From positions 31,683 to 95,682 of the forward strand of contig NW_005201240.1 in assembly GCF_000372725.1 (NCBI RefSeq): DNA of 64,000 bases. Reading direction: 5' to 3'. Source of the DNA: Emiliania huxleyi CCMP1516 (Eukaryota; Haptophyta; Isochrysidales; Noelaerhabdaceae). Position 1 is the first letter of the stretch. Each line of letters begins with the position of its first letter. Positions 9,157 through 18,318 of the stretch are shown one piece after another. The translations under genes were made by a program, and so were the position numbers. The notes below the pieces were generated by a model, which saw only the letters and a program-made list of their open reading frames with translations, did not search any database and was not told where the DNA came from.

Positions 9157-11354
9157 CTACTTGGCCGCCGGCCCGAGCCGGCACAGCTTCCACTGCTGGC
9201 AGCACTCGAACGTGCGCATCGCCGCTTGCAGCTCGGCCGACGCGCCGCCCGCCTCGGCGCGCACGGCCGGCCACGCCTCGCACTCGCCTACTCTCGGTGC
9301 CATCTCGTGTGTGTCACCTCGGGTCATCTCGTGAGGTGGAGGGGGCGGGAGTCGGGCGGGCCGAGGAGAGGCGACCACGCCGGCTGCGCCTTTGCACGCG
9401 CCGCCTCGCGCTCGAACATCTGCCCGCTGCGCAGGTGGTGCGAGACGACGAAGCGACTCGCGTCCATCGCCCCGTACGTGGCGTCTCGCATCGCATCGGA
9501 GACCTGTTGTTGTTGAGGAGTCGTACTCAGCGATTGAGTGCCAATCACAGCTCGCGTCTCGCACCGCGCAAGAGGCCTACACTCCGCCACGCACACGCAC
9601 CACTCGCCCACTCGGAAGCGAGGCCGCGCGCTTCACCGCGGGGGAGGGGGCGGGGCGCCGAGAGGAGGGAGAGGGACAGGTTGGCCGAGCCGAGTGCGTA
9701 GCCCAGCGTCACGTCCGAGTAGCCGCAGTCCTACCGCCAGTCCACCCCACCCCGTCAGGCTGTAGGGAGGCCCTCTGGCAGAGCGGTGCCTTCCCCGCAC
9801 CGGCAGCGGCACCCAATGCTGCGGCCTCCCTTGCGTCGCCCGCCCCTTCTCGACGAGCCCCGCCTGTGAACAGCGTCTCTTCACACCTCCTGCTGTGAAC
9901 AGGTGCCCCGCCCCTTCTCGACGAGGCGCGCCACGTGCGGCGAAGACGCGAACCAGACGCCTAGTGTCGTTGTGGTCATCGCTGGTGGTAGTGGTGTGGG
10001 ATGCGAGCCCGCCTAGTCCTCGCCAGGACCTCGCCCGCCCCTCTCTCCACGCCCGCGGGATGTGAGGATCATCTGCGCTCATCTCGGCTCATCTCGGCTC
10101 ATCTCGCCCAAGTCTCCGCCCATCACCGTCAGGGCCCCGACCACGAATGGGAAGGGGCCGTACACGCGCCGCTCCTTCGGGCAGCCGTGCCTGCGAGAAT
10201 GGCATACCAGTCAGCATCACAACATTCTCACCATCAGGAGCCCCTCCCGGCATGCGTGCCTCCGCGCGTGCGCCGCGCCGACCGGCCCCGCCTACAGAGG
10301 CCGTGTCTCGGACATGTCGTGGACATGTCGTGGACACGGGCTGCCATCGGGCCGACCAAGCCCGCCGACCAGCCGCAGTGCCTGGAAGGGTAACACACGG
10401 CTCCTGATGTCGTTACAGCATCCTTTCGAGGCCCGCCACCCACCACAGCACCTCCACTCCTCTGTCACGAAAGAGTCGTACTGGAGGTAGCCTAATAAAA
10501 TAAATCATCGTAAATAAAGAATAAATATTTATTAGAGTCGTACTGGAGGTGCCTCCGTACACGCGCGGCAGGCCCGCCGCCGGCCGGAGGAAGGAGGCGA
10601 GCCTGTTGCTTGGATGAGTTAGGGGTGGCTGTGAATGAGTAGGCCCGCCGGCCGGCCAGAGGAAGGAGAGGCGGGCCTCGCGACGTCGACGAACGAGTCG
10701 TCGTCCGCCTTTAAACAATCACAAACATGCTCATACTCGTCATCATCGTTCTTCGTCACGCATCATCTGCATGAGGAGTCGTCCGCCTTTGCGTAGAAGG
10801 AGGCGCCCGGGTAGGCGACCGGCGCGTGGCGGAACCACGCGAACAGCTTGTCGATGCACGAGTAGATGCCGCCCGCCTCGTTGAAGTCGGACGCGTCGAC
10901 GACGGCAAAGTCGTCCTTCCCGACGCGCCGCCGCTCGTCGTCGAGCTGCTGCACGTCGCGAGGCGAGAGGCCGCGCTTGCCCACGACGAAGCGAATCAGC
11001 GCCGGGGCGCCGACCTGTACCGGGGCGGGCCGTCAGTGGTGGGCTGCCTTGGCGCCGGGCAGAGGAGATGCCCTCCGCCTCGGCTGCTGGCACGAGCACG
11101 GTCTGGCGGATCCACTCGCGCGTCTTTGGCGTACGCGGATTGGTCACGAAGCCGAGGACCAGAAACGTGGGCGGCGACTCCTGAGCCGCCGCGTGGGCCG
11201 CGCCTCGCCTCCGCCGCCGCTGACGGTGGAGACGGTGGAACACCCGGCGGCGCTCGCTCAATAGGCTGCGCTCCTGCGCGACGGCGTTCGAAACATCTTT
11301 CGACAGCACGCCCTGGAGCTCCCCAACCACGGAGGCAAGGCTGTCGGCCGGCAT
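9157..11354 (-). CDS. GT31-like glycosyltransferase, multi-exon
   Basis: Exons on the minus strand carry, in order, PPTFLVLGFVTNPRTPKTRE with WIRQT (11160-11090), GAPALIRFVVGKRGL, DDFAVVDASDFNE and FAWFRHAPVAYPGASFYAK (about 11023-10787), ADDDSFVDVAR (10708-10677), the exon LASFLRPAAGLPRVYGG (from 10602), YDSFVTEEW, CPKERRVYGPFPFVVGALTV (about 10190-10125), DCGYSDVTLGYALGSANLSL (about 9731-9670), and a tail ending CCQQWKLCRLGPAAK. The order REx(I)R(Q)T, then K-x-DDD-x-F, then ED/SDV-x-LGY is that of GT31 galactosyl- or N-acetylhexosaminyl-transferases of the Golgi, where DDD binds Mn/UDP-sugar. No N-terminal membrane anchor is seen at the given start, so a first exon may be missing. Introns carry direct repeats and two of them (10709-10786, 10603-10676) have GC donors. 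Exon borders in the 3' half are approximate. Confidence 0.75.
10570..10790 (-). repeat. Two GT31-gene introns with terminal direct repeats
   Basis: Intron 10709-10786 (78 bp, GC...AG on the minus strand) is flanked by perfect 13-bp copies of GTCGTCCGCCTTT at 10778-10790 and 10700-10712. The next intron, 10603-10676 (74 bp, GC...AG), is flanked by imperfect copies of about 35 bp at 10641-10678 and 10570-10604. Splicing at AG|GC in both gives ADDDSFVDVARLASFLRP. Confidence 0.85.
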
Positions 11355-12296
11355 GCTGTTTTGGCGCTAGCAAGAAAAACTCTTACAAGAAGTGGCCCCT
11401 CGCAGGGAATAGGACCGCCGCAAGCGGCGTGGCGTGGAGCGGTTGAGCATCCCTCCGGGGGCCCCTCTGCGCCGGGGAGGCGTTGTTGGAGGCTAGGACG
11501 CAAGCGCGTCCGTCGCCTTTTTCAAACTCGGGTCCCCACTCCGCTACGCTCCGACCCGAATTTGGACCGTGCGAAGAGCCGTGCGTCCAGGTCTTCTGCT
11601 GCAAAGGATGCACCTACTGTCTGGTCTACCGCGAGCTCAAGAAGTCAGCCGCCTCGAAGTCGACCTACGGTCAGCCAGAGGTCGCCGAGATGGCCCGCTG
11701 AATGAACCCACCCCTCCCCTGCATCGACCATCACGGCCGTGTCGCCGCCTGCCCTCTGAAGTTCCGACTGCGTATCACGCCATCCTGTCATAACCACAAT
11801 CGGACAATGTTCGGACCTATTTAGTTACCGATCCGGGCGGGGGTGTCGGTCGTGGTCCATCGGCCGTCTTGCCCCAATGCGTGCGTGCTAGCCCCACAGC
11901 GTGGAGTGTGCTGAAGTCCCTCGCTCGCCTGTGCGCTGTGTGGGGCCTGAGTGTCCTGCGCGTGCGTGCCAACAACCACCCGGAAAAATTTGTGTGTCCA
12001 TGCTTGCTGATACTTGAGCAGTCTTCAGCGTCTCCTCTCCATCCCAGCGAGCAGCGTTCTGCTGTGCCTTTTAGGACAGGTAGGTATATTTATTTACCAG
12101 GAAAGTGCCGTGTTAGGTCGTGCGCACGCGTCCCAATTTATTTAAAAAAGTGGTGCATGCACATGTGCATGCACATGTGCATGTGCATGTGCATGTGCCC
12201 AGGAGCGCTCTGGAGTCGCTCTTCGAGGTCTCGAGAAGAGGCTCGACAGCTGGTGTGTGACCTTCCTCGCTCCCGCCAAGCCTCCCAACGGCCGCG
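11355..12296. other. Intergenic stretch with hexamer microsatellite
   Basis: No gene is firmly supported. A short plus-strand frame at 11483-11701 ends in VFCCKGCTYCLVYRELKK and a stop codon, and could be a stray 3' exon. Positions 12154-12197 are an (ATGTGC)n microsatellite with alternating purines and pyrimidines, about 100 bp before the next start codon. It should hold the promoter of the coiled-coil gene at 12297. Confidence 0.35.
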
Positions 12297-13898
12297 ATGG
12301 ACCTCGACCAGGCTCTCGGCATGGTCGAGCTCGATCGCCTGTGCTCCTCCTCCCGCTCGCAGCTGCACGAGGCGCTCGTCAACCTGCTCCAGTCGCAGCA
12401 GCCGGCGAGCGCGAACCTCTCGATGGCGACGCGAGCGACGCTCGGCAAGCGCGGGCTGGGTCAGCTTGAGGTGGCCAAGGGCTCGCTCGACATCGCGAGT
12501 GACCTCTCCGCAATGGTGCTCGGGCGGACGCGCACAGCGCTCGCCGATCTCGAGGCCGCGCAGTCTTCGATCGCCGACGCCGACGCCCGCGCCATCGCCG
12601 CCGAGGCGGCGGCGGCGGCAGCTCGGTCTCGGGCCGAGGCGGCGGTGGCGGATCAGACGGCAGCGCTGCGCGCCGCAGTGGACGATGCCACCAGCAGGGC
12701 CGCGGCCGCCGAGGCGCGCGCGGCGGCCGCCGAGGCGGCCGCCGCAGCTGCGGTGCGTGAGGCGGCGGCCGCGCGCGAGTCGGCGGCCGCGAGCGAGGCG
12801 TCCGCCACCGGGCGCCTGGAGCTGGACGCGCAGCTGGAGCGGGAGCGCGGTGTGTTGGCGCGGCTCGCGGCGGAGAACCTCCTCTTTGTGAAGCGCCTCC
12901 AGCAGTCCGAGTCGGCGCGAGCAGAGGCGGAGCGCGAGCGCGCGGAGCTGCAGACGCGCTGGAGGGAGCAGACCGAGGAATGGTTCCGGCGAGCGACCGA
13001 CGAGCTGCAGTCGCAGCTGCTGGTCGACTGGGGCACGTCGGGCGCGGTCGCGGCCGAGCTGCAGCAGGCACGCGAAGAGGCGGCCGCGGCGGCCTCTGAG
13101 CACGCACGCGAGGTGACGCCGCCGCCACCCGCCGCCACCCGCCGCCACCCGCCGCCACCCGCCGCCCGCCGCCACCCGCCGCCCGCCGCCACCCGCGGTG
13201 GCGCGAGCTGTCCCCTCCCCTCTAGGCTGCGGGCGCGGCGGAGCGAGAGGCGGCTCTGCGCAAGGCGCTCGACGCAAAGAGCGAGGAGCTGGCCGGCGCG
13301 TGGACGGAGTCGGGCGCGGCGCGCGAGCGGTGCGAGCAGCTGCAAGCCGAGGCGGAGGCGCGGGCGGAGGAGGAGGCGGCGGGGCGCGCGGAGCTGCGGG
13401 TGGCGCATCAGCAGGCGAGCGAGGCGCGCGCCAGCGAGAGCAAGCTCCGCGCCGTGGCGGACGACGCGACGGTCGAGGTGACGCGGCTGCGCGCGAGGGC
13501 GATCCGCACGACTTGTTGAAGACTCATTCGATCCACGAACCACTCAACAGGTGATGCGGCTGCGCGAGAGGGCGATCCGCGACGAGCAGGCGCCAGCCGA
13601 GCTGCGATGCCATCCCGCTCCATCCGTGCCTGACACCGTGAATGGCGATCAGGCGCTGGCCGGGCTGCGCGCGTCGCTGCACGGTGCCGAGGAGAAGGCG
13701 CGCGTGGCGCAAGCGGTCTCGCAGCGCGCGCGCGCCGAGGTGTCTGGCGAGCACAACGCGCTGCTCGAGGCGCAGGCGCGGCTCGACTTTGCCGAGGAGG
13801 AGACGAGGTCGCTCAAGGCGCGGCTCGACGCGGCCGAGAGAGAAAAGTCCTTTTTGCTCGCCGCGTGCAACCAGGGAGGCAAGGCGGAGCGGCTGTAG
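12297..13898 (+). CDS. Alanine-rich coiled-coil protein
   Basis: Four exons, all in phase 0: 12297-13112, 13226-13477, 13551-13589, 13653-13898, giving 450 residues. After a short N-terminal domain (MDLDQALGMVELDRLCSSSR to about residue 85) almost the whole chain is coiled coil: long A/E/R-rich heptads, then segments such as LERERGVLARLAAENLLF, LEAQARLDFAEEETRS and LKARLDAAEREKSFLLA. No catalytic domain is seen. Such proteins are usually structural or scaffold components (cytoskeleton, centrosome, flagellum), but nothing here fixes the role. The third intron (63 nt) has no stop and keeps frame, so it could be retained. Confidence 0.75.
13113..13225 (+). repeat. Intron 1 of coiled-coil gene, CCGCCACCCG satellite
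   Basis: GT...AG intron of 113 bp. Its middle (about 13119-13196) is a CCGCCACCCG-type tandem array with a 10-bp period. Frame is restored on both sides: ...SEHARE | AAGAAEREAALRK. Confidence 0.75.
13478..13580 (+). repeat. Intron whose first 30 nt copy the next exon
   Basis: Intron 13478-13550 (73 bp) begins GTGACGCGGCTGCGCG, and the next exon begins GTGATGCGGCTGCGCG; 13478-13507 and 13551-13580 agree at 28 of 30 positions. Both copies are preceded by AG. Only the stretch 13508-13550 is new sequence. Reading through gives a stop codon, so splicing is required. Confidence 0.9.
13587..13669 (+). repeat. 63-bp in-frame intron with 20-bp direct repeat
   Basis: CAG|GCGCCAGCCGAGCTGCG at 13587-13606 is repeated as CAG|GCGCTGGCCGGGCTGCG at 13650-13669 (17 of 20 identical). 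The inferred GC...AG intron is 13590-13652. It is 63 nt and stop-free, so the alternative is a 21-residue insertion in the protein. Confidence 0.7.
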
Positions 13899-14407
13899 CA
13901 GAGCGCGGTGCGCGCACCCGCGCCACGGCCCCGCGGATCCGCGCGTTACGGTAGACGCGAGAGCGGTGAAGGGGCACAGGTGGTATCCGTGCAGGGAGAA
14001 GGGGGGGAGACGTGAGACCACACCGCGAGCTCTGCGGTTGCAGACGTGGGCCGCCACTACGCTCGCTACGCACTACCCCACTAACCGATTCTAACCGGCG
14101 CTACCCCTCGTACTTTAGTCTTTACCCCGGGGACCCTTTACTCGCCGTTTCGACGCACGGGGCCATGGGGCTGACATATACACGCTTGTCGCGCTTCGTT
14201 TTTTTTGTGCTTTTCAAAAAACAGATCCCCTCTACCTTATGCGGCAATAACCGGCACGCACAGCACCCAGAGAGATGTACATAAAAGGAAAAGGCGATCT
14301 GCCCTGTGTGGTCGGCAGATCGAGTGAGAGGGTGAAGTAGCCTGGGCACGCCACGGCTTTGGGCCCTTGCACGCGGGCGAGGCGCTGTGCGGCTGCGAAC
14401 TGAACTG
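13899..14407. other. Convergent 3' gap, no gene seen
   Basis: This lies between the coiled-coil gene (+) and the SAPS gene (-). It contains a T-run at 14201-14208 and an A-run downstream. No protein family or RNA gene is recognised. Confidence 0.4.
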
Positions 14408-16955
14408 TCATCCGGTAAGCGGCGCTGCGCTGCTCTCCCCTAGACCATCAGCCACGGGGTCGGGCGCCGCCGCGGCGTTTTCCGCCGAGGACTCGCCTAC
14501 ACGCAAGGGCAGTGGTGAGGCGGCGAGCAAGGGGCCGGGGCGGCCGCGAGCATAGCCGCACCGGGAGTTGGCTCCGGTGCGCCGCCGAAGTCCGCAGCGA
14601 ACGCCGCCGGTGCGTCCTCATCGCCAAAGGCCGCGAAATCCGAGGCCGGGGCGTCGGACTTTGCCGAGACGTCCGCCACGTCAAACGCCGCAAAGTCCGA
14701 CGCGGGCGCCTCGGCGGCGGGCGCCTCGGCGGGCGCGTCGTCGAACGCTGCAAAGTCCGGAGGCGACGCGTCGGACTTGGCCGGCGCCTCCGCCGCGTCG
14801 TCGAACGCTGCAAAATCCGACGCCGCAAAGTCTGCCGCGGGAGCCGCCGGCGCCGACGCGCCAAAGTCTGCGAAGCTCGCGGTGCCCCCGCCCGCGCCGA
14901 GTGGCTGCGCCGGCAGCGGCTCCGTGTCGAACTCATCGTCATCGAACGACGCGTCCCACTGCGCACTCGCGCCCCCCCCGCTGCCGTCCTGTAGCACCTG
15001 CGGCGCACGCGCGCGCGGCACGGTCACAGCGCGCGCGGCGCCCATACCTCGCCACATCGCAACGCATCTCCCCATCTCCCCATCTCCCCCCGCCTCGCCC
15101 CGCGCATCTCTCCGCGCCTCGTCGAGCTCGGCGCCCATGTCGTTGACAAAGTTGCGCTGCGAGAGCAGCTGCGCGAAGTGCTCGAGGTACGGGCCCTCGC
15201 CTATTGTCACCGCGCTCGCTCGTTCACCGCTCACTCATCAGTGATGGGCCGAGGTACTGGGCCCGCGCCGTCCGAGCCGCTGTCCTCGCCCGAACTCGAG
15301 TTCTCTTGCTGCGCGCGCAGCTGCGCCTGCAGCTGCAGGGCCCGCTCCAGCTCGCGCGACCCGTCGTACTCGTCGCCGTCCGAGTCCTCGTCCGAGGCGC
15401 GCTGCGGCATCTTGCCGCCGAGCGGCTTGGACTGGACGTTCTCCCAGGAGGCGAGCAGCCCCGACGGGCCCACAAACTCGTCCCAGCCCTCGACCGCCTC
15501 GAGCGCCGACGAAATGCTCTGCTCCCTCGCCGCCGCCTCGAGCAGCGCGCGCAGCAGCACCATCACATAGGCGTGCCCCGACGGCCGGACCGCCATCTCG
15601 CTCGAGGCGGTGGCGCACTCCATGAGGCGCTGGGGCAGCTGCGCCTCGACCAGCAGCGAGTGGAGCACCTGCTCGCGCGTCGCCGCCGACTCGGCCGACT
15701 CGGCGCTCCGGTCCGACAGCACCACGTCGATGAGGGCCGCGGTCCGCATGTGCAGCGCGTTGCAGTGGTGCGGCAGCAGCAGCAAGTCGAGCACGACGTG
15801 GAAAAAGCCGAGCTGGCAGAGCGCTATCAGCGTCTCCGGCTCCTCGCGCCGCAGCGCCTCCTCGAAGAGGGCGAGCAGCTTGCAGCGCGTCACAGCCTGG
15901 GGCCGCGGCATCGCTCGCGCGCCCTTCTCGGGCAAGAAGCGGCTGATGCGCTCTGGCAGCTGCGCCGGCGTCGCGATGGCCACGAAGAAGGCGTCGACCG
16001 ACTCGGCGACGCCACGCAGCAGGTGGTCCGCGCACGACGGGCTACTCGCCCCAATCTCGCGGCAGCGCACGAGCAGCCTCACCAGCACATCGAGCGCGGG
16101 CAGGTTGAGCCCGCCGCCGCCGCCGTTTGGGTGGCCGGCGGCGCCGAGGCACATCTTGAGCAGCGTCTCGCACCTCTCGCGGGCCTCGAGCTCGGGCTCG
16201 CAAAAGCAGGCGGGCAGCGCCGGGCTCGCCTCGAGCAGCGTGGTCAGCAGGGCCGACGCGTTCTGCGCGGCCTCCGGGTTGGGCGCCGCCAGCTGCTCGA
16301 AGAGCGCCGGCACCAGCACCTCGTGCGGGATCCACGCCGCGGCGGGAGGCTGCAGCTGCTGCGCCATGCCCGGCTCCGCCATGACGGGCTCGCCCACGCA
16401 GAGCACCGTCAGCATCTGAAGCACCGCGTCGGAGCCGAGGTGCGCCATCAGCCTCTCCGTCAGCCGCGGCAGTGCCAGCTGCGAGCCGCTGTCGGCGGCC
16501 GCCGCGCCCTCCCACAGCGCAGAGAAGCTCGCGGCGAAGCTCTCGGGCGAGCACTTGTAGAGCGCGATGAGGACCTTGGCGGCGTAGCCGATGAGGACGG
16601 GCGGCAGCGGCGGCGACTGCTGCAGGATCGAGAGCAGCTTCTCGACCAGCCGGCTCGAGTCGGCGAGCAGAACCTCGTGGATCGAGTTTACGTCGCAGCT
16701 GAGCACCTCGGACGCGACGTACGGGTACTTGAAGCGCCGCGCCTCGGAGTCGTCCTCCGCCGGCATCTCGATGACGTAGTCGATAAGCCTGGCGGCCGTC
16801 GCCGACTCGGTCAGGTAGTCGAGCAGCTTTGTGTTTTGCGACTTGCACTCCTGCAGCAAATCGTCCTCATCGAGCAGCTGCTCGAGGGTGAAGCCCTCCT
16901 CGCTGCTGAGCAGCGTGTCGATGGTCGACGTGCCCGCGTGCAGCGACCAGAACAT
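14408..16955 (-). CDS. SAPS-domain regulatory subunit of PP6 (Sit4-associated)
   Basis: The N-terminus is textbook SAPS: MFWSLHAGTSTIDTLL, FTLEQLLDEDDLLQECKSQN, RRFKYPYVASEVLSCDV. The helical SAPS domain fills exon 1 (16955-15269). An intron 15201-15268 (GC...AG) joins EDSGSDGEGPYLEHFAQLL in the next exon (15200-15118), which ends FVNDMGAELDE. A second intron (14998-15117, GC...AG, with GGGGAGAT repeats) precedes a low-complexity tail rich in SDFAAF repeats. The likely stop is at 14408 after a last small exon reading SSAENAAAAPDPVADGLG; a stop at 14497 is the alternative if that exon is not used. SAPS proteins bind the PP6 catalytic subunit and direct it in cell-cycle and DNA-damage control, in cytoplasm and nucleus. 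Confidence 0.93.
15180..15270 (-). repeat. SAPS intron 1 with about 19-bp direct repeat
   Basis: On the minus strand GGCGCGGGCCCAGTACCTCG (donor side) and GGCGAGGGCCCGTACCTCG (acceptor side) bracket the 68-bp GC...AG intron 15201-15268. The only differences are one base change and one extra A. Confidence 0.8.
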
Positions 16956-17077
16956 GGTGCCGCGCCTTCAGGCGCACGGCAGCTCCCCTGTGCGCGGCCC
17001 GCGGCACAGGGGCGTCAGAGCGCGGACGCCGGACCTTGCGGAGAGCGGGTCTCTGCGCGCGCGCGCGGCGGGCGAAG

Positions 17078-17403
17078 GCGCAGCACGCGCTGGGTGGGGA
17101 GAGAGTGTGGGGCCGCGCGCGCGCGTCTCAGCCGCAACGCGAGCGAGGCAGACAGCAAGTTTATGGGGTCGAGCGCACCAGGCATTGAAAAGAAATAACC
17201 CGGCCGGGGCGTGGGTACCAAAAAGGAGGGGTGGGGGAACGGACGCAAGGAAGAATTCTTTTCGAGAGGCTTCTCCACGCTCCGCTCGTCGACTCCCACG
17301 CTCTCGTCGACGGCGGACATGGGCTCGACGAAAGCGCGGCAACTCAGGCGAGCCAGGGAGCTGGCGGAGCAGCAGGCGGCGGCGGGAGCCGGAGCGGGAG
17401 CGG
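17078..17403 (+). pseudogene. Truncated duplicate of the zinc-knuckle/TrmY-like gene start
   Basis: This stretch is nearly identical to 17988-18318 and includes the promoter and first codons of the intact gene at 18234. Here the frame from ATG 17319 reads MGSTKARQLRRARELAEQQA and then, after a deletion relative to copy 2, diverges near 17420 and stops without zinc knuckles. It is a partial segmental duplicate about 0.9 kb upstream of its source. It also lies next to the SAPS start (16955), so it may now supply part of that gene's promoter. Confidence 0.85.
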
Positions 17404-17816
17404 AGCCGCATCGTCCCGCTCCTGTGCCTCATCGCTCTCCTGTGCCCCACGAACCCTTGCACGTCTCGCGCGCGCGGCGCGCGTGAACAGGGCCGCGTGA
17501 ACAGAGGGCGCACCGCGCCATTCGCTCTAACCTGGCAACCCCCTGTCTGCACGACTCGCGCGCGCGTGAATAGGGCGCTGCTGGATGAGGGGATGAACGC
17601 CGTGGTGCAGAACCCGTCTCCTAAAACTGTTACTACAGCCGTTTTGCTTTTGGGATACATTGGAGGAGGAGCAGGAAGGCAGGAGGGCTGTGTCGGAGCT
17701 CCGATCCTTGTCTCCGCCTCGGCTTGGCGGCATCGAGGAGGCAGCGACGGGCTAGATACAAAGGCACAATTCCCTTTTTAGTAACGTGCTAACAACTATC
17801 GAAATCGCACCCTACG
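17404..17816. other. Gap between truncated copy and orphan exon
   Basis: This contains CG-dinucleotide runs (GCGCGCGCGGCGCGCGTGAA near 17470 and a related run near 17555) and no recognised gene. It is unique relative to the second copy of the duplication. Confidence 0.35.
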
Positions 17817-17983
17817 CTATCCTCCAAGCTTCGGACTTGCCCCACTCGGCCATGATCTTGTCGTCGTCGGTCTTGTTCCCCTCCTCGAGGTCGAGCCGGT
17901 TCCGGAAGCCGCCGCCCGTGCCGGTGATCGTCGGCGCGATCGGCATCGATGGAGGCAGCTGGAAGATCTCAGAGCCCGTCTTA
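17817..17983 (-). pseudogene. Orphan 3' exon on the minus strand
   Basis: The minus strand reads GSEIFQLPPSMPIAPTITG, then GGGFRNRLDLEEGNKTDDDK, then IMAEWGKSEAWRI and a stop at 17817. Codons end almost always in G or C, and the peptide has normal composition, so it looks like a real last exon. Immediately upstream on the minus strand the duplicated segment 17988-18318 begins, so the rest of the gene appears cut off. I do not recognise the family. Confidence 0.5.
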
Positions 17984-17987
17984 GTCG

Positions 17988-18318
17988 CGCAGCACGCGCT
18001 GGGTGGGGACTGGGGAGAGAGTGTCGGGCGGCGCGCGCGCGTCTCAGCCGCAACGCGAGCGAGGCAGACAGCAAGTTTATGGGGTCGAGCGCACCAGGCA
18101 TTGAAAAGAAAGAAAGGGACCGGGGCGTGGGTACCAAAAAGGAGGGGTGGGGGAACGGACCGCAGGAAGACTTCTTTTCGAGAGGCTCTCCACGCTCCGC
18201 TCGTCGACTCCCACGCTCTCGTCGACGGCGGACATGGGCTCGACGAAAGCGCGGCAACTCAGGCGAGCCAGGGAGCTGGCGGAGCAGCAGGCGGCGGCGG
18301 GAGCCGGAGCGGGAGCGG
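17988..18318 (+). repeat. Segmental duplication, copy 2
   Basis: About 330 bp shared with 17078-17403, from CAGCACGCGCTGGGTGGGGA to GAGCCGGAGCGGGAGCGG. Copy 2 leads into the intact gene. Differences between copies are few, so the event is recent. Confidence 0.88.

Noticed and set aside
12113-12296. ATGTGC repeat as part of a protein (HMHMCMHM frame)
   Set aside because: Pure microsatellite translation, upstream of a better start at 12297.
15204-17198. A 664-codon plus-strand frame opposite the SAPS gene
   Set aside because: It is the complement of the SAPS exon; composition is Arg/Leu/Gln-rich nonsense typical of antisense frames in GC-rich DNA, and the minus strand matches SAPS exactly.
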